A stretch of 64,000 nt of DNA from Ancylostoma caninum (Eukaryota; Nematoda; Chromadorea; Rhabditida; Ancylostomatidae), in contig JBAJFG010000445.1 in the NCBI GenBank assembly GCA_037903475.1, positions 558,001 to 622,000 on the forward strand, in the 5' to 3' direction. The translations under genes were made by a program, and so were the position numbers. The first letter of the stretch is position 1. Each line of letters starts with the position of its first letter. Of this stretch, positions 23,127 to 36,163 are shown one piece after another. The notes beneath the pieces were generated by a model. That model did not search any database, was not told the origin of the DNA, and saw only the letters and a list, made by a program, of their open reading frames with translations.

Positions 23127-26100
23127 TTGCTAAAGAAAGTACGAGGAGGCGGAGAGGGGGGGGGGGAGACTGAGGGGGCTGTGTTTTCTCCTTGTATTGT
23201 GTGTTAAGACTGCTTCACAGGAATTCAGTTGAAATAACTGAATCATATGATTTCTACTCTATTCCAGGTGTACGAATGAGAGGACTCACGTCGGCAGCAA
23301 CGTGTTCCGACGAATTCCTGGATTTGTTGTTATTGTCTCCCTCGGACGCGGACTCTTCCGTATTCATTCACCTGAAGAAAGGAAAAAAGATATATTTCAA
23401 AAAGTTTCTGGAGAAATTACACGAATTGTAACCAAAAGTGTAATTAGCAATCTTTCAAGATGAGTCAGCAGAGGAGATCGTGGTGGAGGAAAGAAAACTG
23501 TCGCTAAAGATAACAATGACATAGCATGTTTCTTTAAGATAACAGCAATACTACATAGTAACAGCCAAGAATCATGCCACTACCACCTTGGAAGTAATAT
23601 CATCGTATGCGCATACCATGGCTGCTTGTTTATTTGTTTACTTTTTTGTTCACTGACTAAGCCGACGTTCCCCATAGACAGTGATAAAACGATTGTGAAT
23701 GGCTGGTGTGCAGAAGCTAGAAAAGGTAGGATGAGATTAAATAATGCCCAGGACGTAAGATCTTCAGTGGTACTTTTATGAGAGGAGAAGAACTATGGAA
23801 TACCAGTGGAGCAGTGGCGGACGCAGGGGGTGGGGGGTGGGGGGCGCCCCCTCCGAGAATGGGTCGGCAAATTTTTGAAATTACTTTACAATACCTACAA
23901 AAATTTTGCATTAGTTTATTTTTGTTTTTTTTTAATTCTGAGATTTGAGGGGAGAAAAGGTATGAAACATTGGGCAAAGCCTTAGTAATACGAGGCAGTG
24001 ACTTCCTTAAAAAAGAAGCAAGTCGACCAGTACCCTACCGATGGATTCGCCTCTACTCTCACGAGCAGAAGTCATAAATAACTAGTATAACCAAGACACG
24101 AAGTTATAACCAACCCCAATAACCTTGGTCTCGCGGACCAAGACGCTTAATCCACCCGAGTTCCATTGCGTTGTCACAATGTGTTTGGCGATAGCGAAGG
24201 CCGTTCGCACTCGCTGCGCGGGTCAACGGAACGCCTCGCAGAGCTTCTCCGACCGGAAGTACGAGCCGGTGCAAAAAGCGACTCGAACGACTTTTATACG
24301 AGCAGATCGGAAACCTTTCGCGGCTAAAATTGGCCGAAGATGATATCATAACGCGGTTTGCGTCCGATAGCAAACAGAGCCATCGTCATTTACGACCCAT
24401 AGGTTGTCTGGAGTTCAAAGGTACATAGAGAAATGGTCTTTGCCAACATTTTGCAAGGAGACCAGTCCAGACCCTCTGTATCCTTTGGTGAAGTGGTCTC
24501 TGAGAGTGATGTCCTTTCAGAAAACAAGAAAAAGAACTTATTTGGACGATGCTTTATGCGCACATTTTTTCAGTAGAAGAAAGAGTGGTAGAGCATCTAA
24601 ATTTTTTTTTGTAGCATTCTACGTGAGACACGCAAACATTGAGTTCGATTACTGAGCAGTTTGCTAGAGACGACCATAAATTGACTATTTTTGTGATTTC
24701 AGCATAATATATAGCCATGTAAACGCTCAGGTAGTGAGAAGTGTAATGAAAGTGCAGTGGGTACAAGAAATCCTTTTACCATCTTCTTCGTTTGTTTCCT
24801 CAGTTTTCTTCAACTTCCCAGAGCTCTTCTATGTTCTAGAAATGAAAGAATATGAGGACAAAGGTAAAGTGATTGGCGTTTATCACTTTTCTGGAACCAA
24901 GTACAGACTGGAGCACATACATGAATACGCTAAGTTAAAATAGCTGCCACTCTCTATACAGAATTCCGCAATAATTTTGGGCTACAGATTCGAAATCAGG
25001 TCAAAAACTGTATCTAGTACTATCTAGTAGCGGACATCTATACTTCCCTGTAGAATTGTAGGGACGTTTAAATGTGCATGTGCTCCGGGATAAGGTAAGG
25101 ATAAGGATAAGGTAACAAAGGATTGGTCGATTCTGTTGAAGTGCCAAGTAATACTCATTTTAGATGCAAATAAACGATCAAATAAACGAATAAAGGATAA
25201 TAAAGATAAAATCCAATTTAATGGGAACAGAACCACACAACCAGCTTGCAGGAATCTTACAATATAGTAGGCGAAGGATTTCTCGAAACTTTTGAGAAGT
25301 CAAGAGGGATATTCAAAATTGGAGAGTAGTTTCTTGAAGCGCATGGTCCCAGCATAGTCCTACTAATTACTCATGGTGGTAAGTTATCCATTTCCTATTT
25401 TATACCTTGCTGTATTTGGCCGAAAATTTTGCTGTTCACTCTACTCACAAGGAGTCCTATGTATGTGCTAAGTCTCAGCCCTTAATCCTCTCAGAATCGG
25501 CCGAATAGCAAGTTCACCAAACCCGAAGGGATGGATGGTTTGGTTGGCCATAGCTGAAGATCATTCTCAAAAAACGGCTTTGACCCATGTAAAAGAAACC
25601 AATTAAGTGCTACAGATTAAGTGAACTAGTAATGCTCCCACTCCACTTCCAAATAGGAGTATGAGTATACTGCAACACCTGAAACCCAAAGTTGTTCACT
25701 AGTACTTCCAACTACCAAGTTAACGAAATGCTTCGGTCTTGAATAACAGCTGGTGTCGACTAGATGCCACAGAATAGAATGTTGCTGTTCTTTTTGTAGG
25801 GTCTAAACGGCACTGTATCAGTCAAGTCTTCTCATGCAAGGATTATATAGGTACAAACTCTATTCTCTAACGGCATATTGCAAGGAAGTGCACCTTATAT
25901 TCTAGAAATCGTTATTGTGCGACGTGTCAGATGAAGAAAAGGTGGTACTATTCAGACGAATCGTGAGAACTCCACTATATATGTTGTCATATTTTTCTGT
26001 GCACGGGAACTATCTTACTAGAATGTACAGCAGTAGTAATAGCGTCAGTAGGTAGTGGTGACGCAGTAGTAAGCAGTAATACTGTAGCGAGTAGTAAACA

Positions 26101-27401
26101 ATGGCAATATCCACAGTAATGGCTCAGTCTTCCAACCAAACATAAATTTAGATCTCCCCGGCGTGGAACATCTCCAAGTCGGGAAAACATCGCTGGTTGG
26201 ATAAATCACTTTATCTCAAAATAAACACAGTGTTGATGGATTAATGTGCTAAAGCTTGAGGCCGCTCAGGTAAAGCGAACACCTCGAGAGATTTTCTGTT
26301 ATCTATGCTCGTCAGTATCTGGCGATAATGCTGCATCCGAAAGTGGCACTTTCTTGGTCATGACGTCGACTGAACAAGAGGTTGCTTCTGGCTGACTATG
26401 TTCTGTGAACTCTTGCGCTGTATCGACCAGCATCAGTTTTTTCCTCACTTTTAGTAGTTACTGGATTAATATAACTCTAATAGTACCCTGTTTGCCAGAA
26501 AACAAGATAAATTCAAGGGAAAACAAAAATATATCATCTCATCTTGCTCAGTGAAGGGTGTACCTTGTCAGGTTTCGCTGTTCTACTTTATGAAATGGTG
26601 CCAATGGTGCTCGGCGCACGCCTCGTACTAATTCTTCCATTTTAGGAATTGATCTGATTTCTAACAATAAGGCACATACCGCGGAAAATGTATTACCAGT
26701 AATTTTTTTGTAGATTTGCATAAAATTTCGATTCAAGTGAATAAACGCTTGGACCTATTCTGTGTCGTATAGAGGCACATGCGCTGTCTATGATCTCCTT
26801 GGTCCACCGGTTTCTTTTATTCTCATTTCCCCTACTGTTTTTTACCTTATCCGAGTTATTGTTCACAGGAATAGTCCAAAAACACGAGTGAGTACTAAAA
26901 CACAACATTGGGTCACAATTGTGTACATATAAAATTGCAGTCTGAACTTACGGAATCAAGATGAATAGTTTATATTGTTTTTAGGTGAAGTTGGACAAGC
27001 TGTGGTTGTGGCCATGATACATAAATATAAACTAATTGAATATAGTTAGGTAAATTAAGTCAGGAGAATAGATAAGACGCCAGTTTTGGTGAAGAAATGG
27101 CATGCGAAATATGTAATATTGGTGTAAACCTTGATCAATGTAAAAATAGTGCTCTTTGTGCAAAAATTGAGAGAAAATTTCGAAAGATCCCAAATTTCCC
27201 TTACATCTACGTAATTTGAACCACTTGAAATTGTGACTGTTTTCACCAGTTATGCGCTACATACCTTTACCAACTTTCACCAACTTTTATGGCACTCACT
27301 GACCGAAGTTGATCAATCCTAAACTAGAGGTAAATTATGAATACCTTGCGCTACGCTTAATATTTGGGAAGAAGTCCTACTTCCCTTCAATAATGTCACT
27401 T
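23127..27401. other. No supportable gene; one hAT MITE fragment and a simple repeat
   Basis: A truncated hAT MITE end (CAGTGGCGGACGCAG then the AAATTTTTGAAATTAC tract) lies at 23812-23935. AGTAGTAA-rich simple sequence lies at about 26030-26110. Two acceptor-led open frames ending near 23431 and 24943 could be terminal exons, but have no recognisable product or partner exons. Confidence 0.45.
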
Positions 27402-28650
27402 TTAGGTTGATTCATATGTTCGGTCTTTTTTTTGCAAATCATGTTGTGACGTAGAGCAACATGGTCTGCCGCTGGCCTGTCTTTGGAAGTGATGAAGCAC
27501 TATATTAGCGCTACCGAATGACTGACCATCCGTCTCTGATCTCGAGATGCTGATTGAGAAACCTCAAGCAGCGAAAATCCATTTGCGTCGCTGTGCACTA
27601 TTCTGGTATGATGTTGGCGTTGGAGCAACGGAAGCTCATCAACGTATATGCTATATAGATGGTGAGGATATGCTTAGTCTCAGAACAGTGAAGCGCTGAT
27701 TCAGCAAGTTGTGCTTCTCAAATCGCGAGCTCGAAGATAAACCCCCTGCCTTGGACGCCCAGTTGACGTGAACTTAGAGGCTCTTCCAGCAAAATTGGAT
27801 TAGAACAACCACAGACCAACACGACAATAAATGAAAGTCCTGCCACGCTCTCAACAGAACGTCGTATTTGAGCTCCAGAGAATGGGTTACCCCAGTTTCG
27901 TGGGACGATTTGTTCAACATGATCTAACCCAAGCGAGCAAGAATGGGAGTGTCGAGGGCTCCGCAGAACTTCTGTGCAAATGGCGGACATTCACCTGGCT
28001 CAAACATATTACTATCGGAGATGAGTCGTGGGTGTTGTACGCTACTCCTAAACGTAGTCCGTATCCGGTGCCGACAGGAACAGTAGCGCCAGCAAAGGTG
28101 AAGTCGGACCCCCATCAGAGGAAACTTCTGTTATGTGTATGATCGAGCGTACGAGGAACTGAGCACTGGAACTGCTGGAAGAGGAAAACACAGTCACAGC
28201 TGAAATTTAGTGATCGACAACTAGCAACTCTCAAGGGAAAACTTGATGAGGATAATTACTGGAAGACTAGAATCTTCTTCCAACACGAAGAGGCACGACC
28301 ACATGGTGCGAATGTTATACAGTGTTTTTTGAAGACGCCTGTATTGGAAATCATATGCCATCCACCTTGCTATACAGACCTTGCACGATCAGAATATCAT
28401 CTGTTCTGAAAAATCCCTCCTATCTTTGGAGTAAATGGATGTTGTATAAAAAGAACTTCACTAATCGTGAGCAAGTGGTTGCGTCAGTGTCCAAGTTCTT
28501 CCAATCCAAGCCCACCTCTTTGTTCAGCGATGGAATCATAGACCTACCCAGAAGATGGTGCACTCTGCTCCTCAGTAATGGCGAATGCACATATCATCGA
28601 TTAAGGTTGCATAATTATAAAGTTATTCAATTTTGATATGAATTGGCTAA
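27402..28650 (+). mobile_element. Mariner element (degenerate)
   Basis: 1249 bp, the normal mariner size. Ends TTAGGTTGATTCATAT (27402) and the complement of TTAGCCAATTCATAT (ending 28650). The interior codes for a broken mariner transposase in the same orientation. Confidence 0.8.
27552..28616 (+). pseudogene. Mariner transposase pseudogene
   Basis: It is spread over several frames with stops. The N-terminal DNA-binding region is legible (LRRCALFWYDVGVGATEAHQ, SLRTVKR stop FSKL, LEDKP), placing the helix-turn-helix at about 27580-27740. The first catalytic Asp survives in ITIGDESWVLYATPKR (about 28006-28055). The last catalytic motif, normally H-D-N-ARPH, reads HEEARPHGA (about 28278-28305), so the third acidic Asp is lost to Glu in a frame that stops soon after. 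The C-terminal motif (FFQSKPTSLFSDGIIDLPRRW) ends near 28600. Internal stops and frameshifts rule out activity. The mariner family uses cut-and-paste transposition at TA. Confidence 0.88.
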
Positions 28651-29750
28651 GAGGCACAGAACTTATGAGTCAACACTATACATAGTGATTTGGAAAATTA
28701 TTATACATAAATTTGAGGATACATACAAAAGTGTGGTAAAGGAATATTGCCTATTTGCCCGGTTCGTTTCCTAACCCATATACGGTAAATAGATTCAAGA
28801 CGGTAACTGAGGTACTTTCGGTACTCGTCAGTGTGACAAGAGGAACCTTTATTTCTTTGATGAAGAAGGAAGAAACTTGCGCAAGGATGTCCTCCTTAGT
28901 GTGGGTCATTGTCAACTACATAGTATTTATTTAGTGAGTGTAAGAAATCAGAAGCTCAAGCAAGTAAATGGAAGATAAATTTGGGACATTTCCCCGGGGA
29001 TGGCAATGTACCATGAATCACACTCGGAAATCATAAATCGAGCTTCACTAAACAAGACAAACATATGGAAAGTACAACATACAAGTAAAAGAGAGACTGG
29101 ATTACGTGCTGAAGGGCACGTGCCATAGAAGAGAGCACATGCCTTCAAATAATCAACCACTTGGGGGTAGTTTCTTCTGGAGAAAGCTTAAATGCAATGA
29201 TTGATAGTCATAATACTCAGACGTCAGACGAGAGAATTTCCGACAACATACCGCACTGCTCCTCGATTTATTCTGGACCTCGTTGGTTGCCTAGTAGGTT
29301 CAGGAACAAAAAGAGTGGTAAAAAGTCCCTGTCGATCCCTTATTTGCCTTACTTCTGGATTACCAACCTTTCAAATTTGTCCTTCCATTGAAATAGGTCA
29401 TAAAGTGACGTGTTTGTATTCGAAAAGAAACGCTACTGTACCGTTGTGCCCACGCGCAGACACACACAATAACCACTTTTTTCGCGAAATGTTTGCAAAC
29501 AACTGTATTACTGAGTAATGTAATGCAAACATTCGTGGCATGAAGTAAAATACAAGGTAGTAAGCTGTGAGGTGTCTGGGACCAAACTGGAAACTCCGAT
29601 GGAGTGGCTTGAAATAACAAAGTTATTCATTTCCAAACTTTAGTTTTTTGAAATATTGTACTGAATTTTCAAAGTGCAATCCTTTGCGTGGCCGATATTG
29701 AATTTCAGGCTTCCCCTCACCTGTTTTTGTGATGTTTTTGATTCCCCAAT
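28651..29750. other. No recognisable feature
   Basis: Intergenic DNA; frames are short and without consistent splice signals. Confidence 0.4.
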
Positions 29751-30257
29751 TATCTGTTACCAGTCTGGCCGTCCGGCTAACTTCCAGACTTCTACTGGTG
29801 CTCGCTTCGCTCGCATACTACACGTTGAAAGCAAAATCTGCATCCTTCTACGCAATGGATCCGGTGTAGAACATTTTCTTCACTTCTATCGCTCTCCTGA
29901 GAAACCTATGATCCCATAGGTGGTGGCTTTCTCCCACATGAACGAAGTTAGGCTCTTCCATATGAGTGAAGTTAGTGGCCGTGAAGATTTGTGTGTAACC
30001 AATTCAGTACAAATGTTATCTTGAAATGACTTAGGCTCAACTGATTGTTGTGGTAATTCAAGTGATAAGGGTCCACCGGTGTATATAAACGGGAAGGAAG
30101 GAGTGGTTCATTCAGACACAAACGGAATGGGAAGAGAACACGGATCTGAAAGGAAACAATGTACACCTAGGTGACTTAGGTAGGAGGGTCCGCCGAAACA
30201 GGATAAGCATACCCCTCATGAAGAAATAGACCCGCCTAGCGAATTCCTATTAATTGT
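29751..30257 (-). mobile_element. Diverged Helitron-like sequence flanking the 59-bp array (copy H5)
   Basis: TACCAGTCTGGCCG..CTAACT near 29758 matches 34260 in copy H3, and GGAAGGA..GTGGTTCATTCAGACACAAA near 30092 matches 14766 in H1 (GGAGGAAGA..GTGGTCGACTGAGACACAAA). Element ends were not found. Similarity is patchy. Confidence 0.45.
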
Positions 30258-32915
30258 GGAAGCCGGAGCACCCTTATCACACCTTTGGAACCCGACTCCA
30301 GGCGTTTCCCCACTTTTGGACGCCGGCGCACCCTTATCACACCGTTGGACCCGACCCCAGGCGTTTCCCCACTTTTGGACGCGGGCGCACCCTTATCACA
30401 CCGTTGGACCCGACCCCAGGCGTTTCCCCACTTTTGGACGCCGGCGCACCCTTATCACACCGTTGGACCCGACTCCAGGCGTGCCCCCAGTTTTGGACGC
30501 CGGCGCACCCTTATCACACCGTTGGACCCGACTCCAGGCGTGCCCCCACTTTTGGACGCGGGCGCACCCTTATCACACCGTTGGACCCGACCCAGGCGTT
30601 TCCCCACTTTTGGACGCCGGCGCACCCTTATCACACCGTTGGACCCGACCCCAGGCGTTTCCCCACTTTTGGACGCCGGCGCACCCTTATCACACCGTTG
30701 GACCCGACCCCAGGCGTTTCCCCACTTTTGGACGCCGGCGCACCCTTATCACACCGTTGGACCCGACCCCAGGCGTTTCCCCACTTTTGGACGCCGGCGC
30801 ACCCTTATCACACCGTTGGACCCGACCCAGGCGTTTCCCCACTTTTGACGCCGGCGCACCCTTATCACACCGTTGGACCCGACTCCAGGCGTTTCCCACT
30901 TTTGGACGCCGGCGCACCCTTATCACACCGTTGGACCCGACTCCAGGCGTTTCCCCACTTTTGGACGCCGGCGCACCCTTATCACACCGTTGGACCCGAC
31001 CCAGGCGTTTCCCCACTTTTGGACCCGGCGCACCCTTATCACACCGTTGGACCCGACTCCAGGCGTTTCCCCACTTTTGGACGCCGGCGCACCCTTATCA
31101 CACCGTTGGACCCGACCCCAGGCGTTTCCCCACTTTGGACGCCGGCGCACCCTTATCACACCGTTGGACCCGACTCCAGGTTTCCCCACTTTTGGACGCC
31201 GGCGCACCCTTATCACACCGTTGGACCCGACTCCAGGCGTTTCCCCACTTTTGGACGCCGGCGCACCCTTATCACACCGTTGGACCCGACTCCAGGCGTT
31301 TCCCCACTTTTGGACGCCGGCGCACCCTTATCACACCGTTGGACCCGACTCCAGGCGTTTCCCCACTTTTGGACGCCGGCGCACCCTTATCACACCGTTG
31401 GACCCGACTCCAGGCGTTTCCCCACTTTTGGACGCCGGCGCACCCTTATCACACCGTTGGACTCCAGGCGTTTCCCCACTTTTGGACGCCGGCGCACCCT
31501 TATCACACCGTTGGACCCGACTCCAGGCGTTTCCCCACTTTTGGACGCCGGCGCACCCTTACCACACCGTTGGACCCGACTCCACTTTTGGACGTTTTCC
31601 CCACTTTTGAACGCCGGCGCACGCACGACTCCCGCGTTTCACCCTTTTGGACGCCGGCGCACCCTTATCACACGTTGGACCCGACCCCAGGCGTTTCCCC
31701 ACTTTTGGACGCCGGCGCACCCTTATCACACGTTGGACCCGACCCCAGGCGTTTCCCCACTTTTGGACGCCGGCGCACCCTTATCACACCGTTGGACCCG
31801 ACTCCAGGCGTTTCCCCACTTTTAGACGCCGGCGCACCCTTATCACACCGTTGGACCCGACCCCAGGCGTTTCCCCACTTTTGGACGCCGGCGCACCCTT
31901 ATCACACCGTTGGACCCGACTCCAGGCGTTCCCCACTTTTGGACGCCGGCGCACCCTTATCACACCGTTGGACCCGACCCCAGGCGTTTCCCCACTTTTG
32001 GACGCGGGCGCACCCTTATCACACCGTTGGACCCGACCCTAGGCGTTTCCCCACTTTTGGAAGCGGGCGCACCCTTATCACACCGTTGGACCCGACTCCA
32101 GGCGTGCCCCCACTTTTGGACGCCGGCGCACCCTTATCACACCGTTGGACCCGACCCCAGGCGTTTCCCCACTTCTGGACGCCGGCGCACCCTTATCACA
32201 CCGTTGGACCCGACTCCAGGCGTTTCCCCACTTTTGGACGCCGGCGCACCCTTATCACACCGTTGGACCCGACTCCAGGCGTTTCCCCACTTTTGGACGC
32301 CGGCGCACCCTTATCACACCGTTGGACCCGACCCCAGGCGTTTCCCCACTTTTGGACGCCGGCGCACCCTTATCACACCGTTGGACCCGACTCCAGGCGT
32401 TTCCCCACTTTTGGACGCCGGCGCACCCTTATCACACCGTTGGACCCGACTCCAGGCGTTTCCCCACTTTTGGACGCCGGCGCACCCTTATCACACCGTT
32501 GGACCCGACTCCAGGCGTTTCCCCACTTTTGGACGCCGGCGCACCCTTATCACACCGTTGGACCCGACTCCAGGCGTTTCCCCACTTTTGGACGCCGGCG
32601 CACCCTTATCACACCGTTGGACCCGACTCCAGGCGTTTCCCCACTTTTGGACGCCGGCGCACCCTTATCACACCGTTGGACCCGACTCCAGGCGTTTCCC
32701 CACTTTTGGACGCCGGCGCACCCTTATCACACCGTTGGACCCGACTCCAGGCGTTTCCCCACTTTTGGACGCCGGCGCACCCTTATCACACCGTTGGACC
32801 CGACCCCAGGCGTTTCCCCACTTTTGGACGCCGGCGCACCCTTATCACACCGTTGGACCCGACTCCAGGCGTTCCCCCACTTTTGGACGCCGGAGCATCC
32901 TTATCACTCCGCCAG
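30258..32915. repeat. 59-bp satellite-like tandem array, about 45 units
   Basis: The unit can be read from GGACGCCGGCGCACCCTTAT through CACACCGTTGGACCCGAC(T/C)C to CAGGCGTTTCCCCACTTTT. Most units differ only at the T/C site and single-base deletions, mainly in homopolymers. The first and last units share GCCGGAGCA instead of GCCGGCGCA. The least regular stretch is 31580-31660. The plus-strand unit has no stop codon in any frame, so several very long open frames appear; they are by-products of the repeat. The unit aligns with the ~60-bp repeats inside the Helitron-like copies. No spacers, so not CRISPR. Confidence 0.97.
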
Positions 32916-33229
32916 CCCACCTCTAACACTATCCTAAGGCGTAACCCTCATCCGTGTCATCCCTCGTTCGCCTGGTTCCTCCTCTTCGTTATAGAGGTGT
33001 CCTACTGTTCTCTTTCCTTTTATACGGTCCTGTAATCAAAAGCCTATCTCATTCATTCCGACCGTGATCAAAACAACTGTTTGCCATTAACATGTCTGAA
33101 CGTGACAAAAGTGGCCCGAAACTCCTGTAGATCAAGGTAAAAATCAAAATTTACCACATTTTCATACATAACTCGACGCGCTGAACACGATGGTACAGGT
33201 ATTTTCCATTTTTGATGGCTGGTTCTCGT

Positions 33230-33230
<1 letters not shown>

Positions 33231-33268
<38 letters not shown>
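33231..33268. repeat. (CA)19 microsatellite
   Basis: Uninterrupted 38-bp CA run. The Val/Cys-repeat frames over it are artefacts. Confidence 0.97.
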
Positions 33269-33270
<2 letters not shown>

Positions 33271-34100
33271 AACTGCCAATTAATAAGAAGTAAGATATTT
33301 CTACGTTCTTCCAAAAGAAAAAATCTCCAAAAATCATATGTCATCTTGCACTGAACAATTTATCTATCCAACAACACATTTTATATCTATGGTAAAATAT
33401 TTCCACTCACACTTATAGCCTGTACGTTTCTTTCCTGTAACTCCAGCTCCAGTCGGCCATGACAGCGGTAATCAAATGAGCATCTTTCATGAAAACTTAC
33501 TTTAAAAAATCTTTCTTATTATGAAACAAATTCAAAAATTACCCAATCACATTGTTGACAAAATCCTTCAAATATTCATCGAAGCTCTTCTTTCTCGGAT
33601 TATCTATGTCCTGTGATTCTAATCTATTCCAGTAATACTGTTTTATTAACGGATTCGTGATGAAAGAAAAACTTTTCTGTTCTCCTGTTCTTCATCAAAT
33701 ACATTACAACCTCTCATCCTATAAACATATAATCATAATGACGATTTTGCTACTTAGGTAACAATAGTCAATATAATAACAACAGTTGCAGTGGCTAATA
33801 CTAGCCTAACACCATCACACATAATAATACAGTCTATGTCATATACACATTAAGTTTGAAACATTATAATTGAATTTACTTAAAATTCTCACGCATAAGC
33901 TAAGACCTAAATGGTAAGTTTAATTCACTCTCCTTTCAACTATATCCTTTAAAACTCCTATTTCACTTCTAGATAAGAGGGCCACACCTCCTTTTTGATG
34001 GGGTTTATAAAAGTAGGAGTGGGCTGGGGGGTTAACTCCTGCGCTTCCGAAAGGGTCTTAAATTTCTTTACACGCATGTGCAATTGCTCCTATATCTTAA
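33269..34100. other. No recognisable feature
   Basis: AT-rich intergenic DNA. Confidence 0.4.
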
Positions 34101-35170
34101 CTAGCGTCCCTACAGGTGGTTAGAAAGTGGGGTGGGGCAGCCACTTGAGGTATGTGCAAAAAAGTTTCGCGCCTATGAAACCCTTAGGAAATTGAAATAG
34201 AACGAAAATAGCAATTAATTGAGTTTGAGTACGAAATTCTCTTTATGAGTTGCGTATTCTACCAGTCTGGCCGCTTGACCAACTCCGGACTTTTTGCACG
34301 GGCCTTGCTCGAGCACTCTTCATCACACATCACCTTACAAATCCACTTTCCGATGCAATGATACATCCACCGTTTGTTGTCACCGCACTTCGTAAATGTC
34401 CATGGACATATCATGGGTAGTCATTCTCACGTCTGACGAGGATATCCTTTATATGAATCTAGTAGCTGCCAACTTTTTGCTGTAACCGACGCAGTGCAAA
34501 TAATAACTCAAACTAATTCAAGTTAAGGTTGTTGTTGGAAATCTTTAACAGATAAGGATCTGCTTAACCATCTAGGAGGAAGTAGAGGAGGTTGCTTCGG
34601 AAACAATTGGTTGTGTGGAAGAGAGTGAGAAGCAAATCATACCTATAACAATGTGAACACAAATTGGAGCTGCAGCAGTCTTCCAAAGGAAGCGAACTCG
34701 CCGCGCAAGGCTAGTATCATTTTTATTACTTTGGGATGCCAACGAACATCTTCCTCTAAGTCGCGTTTTCCTGCCACTTGAGCGCCGGCGCACATCGGTA
34801 TTACCGCATCTTGACGTTTCTCATACTTGGACAGCATAGCACCCCTCCTCTATCGGTGGATCCTCTCCCTAGCGTTTTTCACACTATAGGGCGCCATTAC
34901 ATCTTTCATCCTTCGCTGGACCCATAATGTGGAGTTCTCCCATCTACTGGGCCACAGCAGACCCACCACTCTCAATCGGCGCTCACGCATTCTAGCGTTT
35001 TTCCAGCTTATGGATATACTGGAGCAATCCTCCATCTGCAGACCCCTTTTCCAAATTCCAGGACGCAAGCGCTCCTTTCTCTGTCAGTGAATCTACACCT
35101 TGGCGTTTTCCACATCGTTCGGCCAGAGCAGTGGACCCACATTCTGGCGTTTAGATTCGGCCTCCTGGAG
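34101..35170 (-). mobile_element. Helitron-like element, copy H3 (distal end not found)
   Basis: Starts CTAGCGTCCC at 34101, then TTAGAAAGTGGGGTGGGGCAG and GTATGTGCAAAA as in H1. On the minus strand the end is CTAG followed by host T. Degenerate ~60-bp units run from about 34760 to 35160. One at 34774-34815 (CCACTTGAGCGCCGGCGCAC) is the closest relative in the window of the 59-bp satellite unit. The 5' terminus (minus strand) is not visible, so the right limit is approximate. Confidence 0.7.
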
Positions 35171-36163
35171 TCTCAATCTTCTGCAACCGTTCTCCGCCTG
35201 TAGAAGATTTTCCCATTCCTAGCTATTCTCCTTGTTAGCCATTATTTCTAGTGCATCTGTTCGTACTCTCTACAGATTACATAACGACTGCGTGTGTGGC
35301 GGCAGTTTTATTGCGTACTATGTAGTTTAGGTGGCGCTATGACCCTGTTGGTTAACTGATTTGGCTAATCACATCTAACTGAAACACGTATTAAATTGAT
35401 GCTACTTGGAATTCTTACTCCCTTATCCATTGGTCGGTTTGTCACATTCACAACAGGCAATGTCAGTATTGGTGTCAATGAATCTCTTTAGACTTCTTGT
35501 GAAGCTACCCAAGCTTATGGCCCATCCTAGTGTGATTTATCTCCGATTTCCATCTGCTGCCTGCGGTACGTGTAGCATTATGTGGTCGACTGGGCCCAAT
35601 GACGCATCGGTTCGTGATACCTTTAGCCCTACAACTCCAGTGAGACACAAGCACAATGTGCAGACCAGTGTTTTCAGTGGACTTATGTTCTGTTGTAGAA
35701 GCATGCCAGATGAACAAGCGCAAAAATAAAATTTGATAAGAATTCAGCGAGAAGTGCACTACACTGGCGAATAATAAAGTGCAAAATCGTTGATTGGTGC
35801 GGCTTACGGTAGTGGCCCCTTGGCCTCTATGATGATAACTAATATCCATCATTTAGTGTGGATAAAAGCTGATCTACACATCAAGGTTCCAACGTAGTAT
35901 AAAATATACTTTGAGACTTCGGTTCCACACATGCAGACGCGGTCATTACGGTCAGTTTGGGTTCTTTCGCTTCGCTACCGCAACGCAACACCGCAGCAGC
36001 ACAGGTTTCTTTGCGTTAACGCATTTCGTCTGATACGCTCCAACTAGATTCACATCTTCGATGTTTACAAGTGCTATTACATGTCAGAACAATAAGAAAC
36101 CATATCGCAACAATGCTAGCTAGCGTCGCGAGGACTAGCCTGTTTCACCGGGGAACATTCGTG
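35171..36163. other. No recognisable feature
   Basis: No splice-consistent frames or matches to window repeats noticed. Confidence 0.4.

Noticed and set aside
23268..24943. Acceptor-led frames ending at 23431 and 24943 as terminal exons of a gene
   Set aside because: Acceptors look fair, but there are no matching upstream exons and no recognisable product.
30258..32915. CRISPR-like array
   Set aside because: The repeat is continuous with no unique spacers and the genome is eukaryotic.
30254..33035. Very long plus-strand open frames (up to 893 codons)
   Set aside because: They are translations of the stop-free 59-bp tandem repeat in all three frames; no start context, no domain, no codon bias.
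33068..33344. Minus-strand frames rich in alternating Val and Cys
   Set aside because: They read through the (CA)19 microsatellite.
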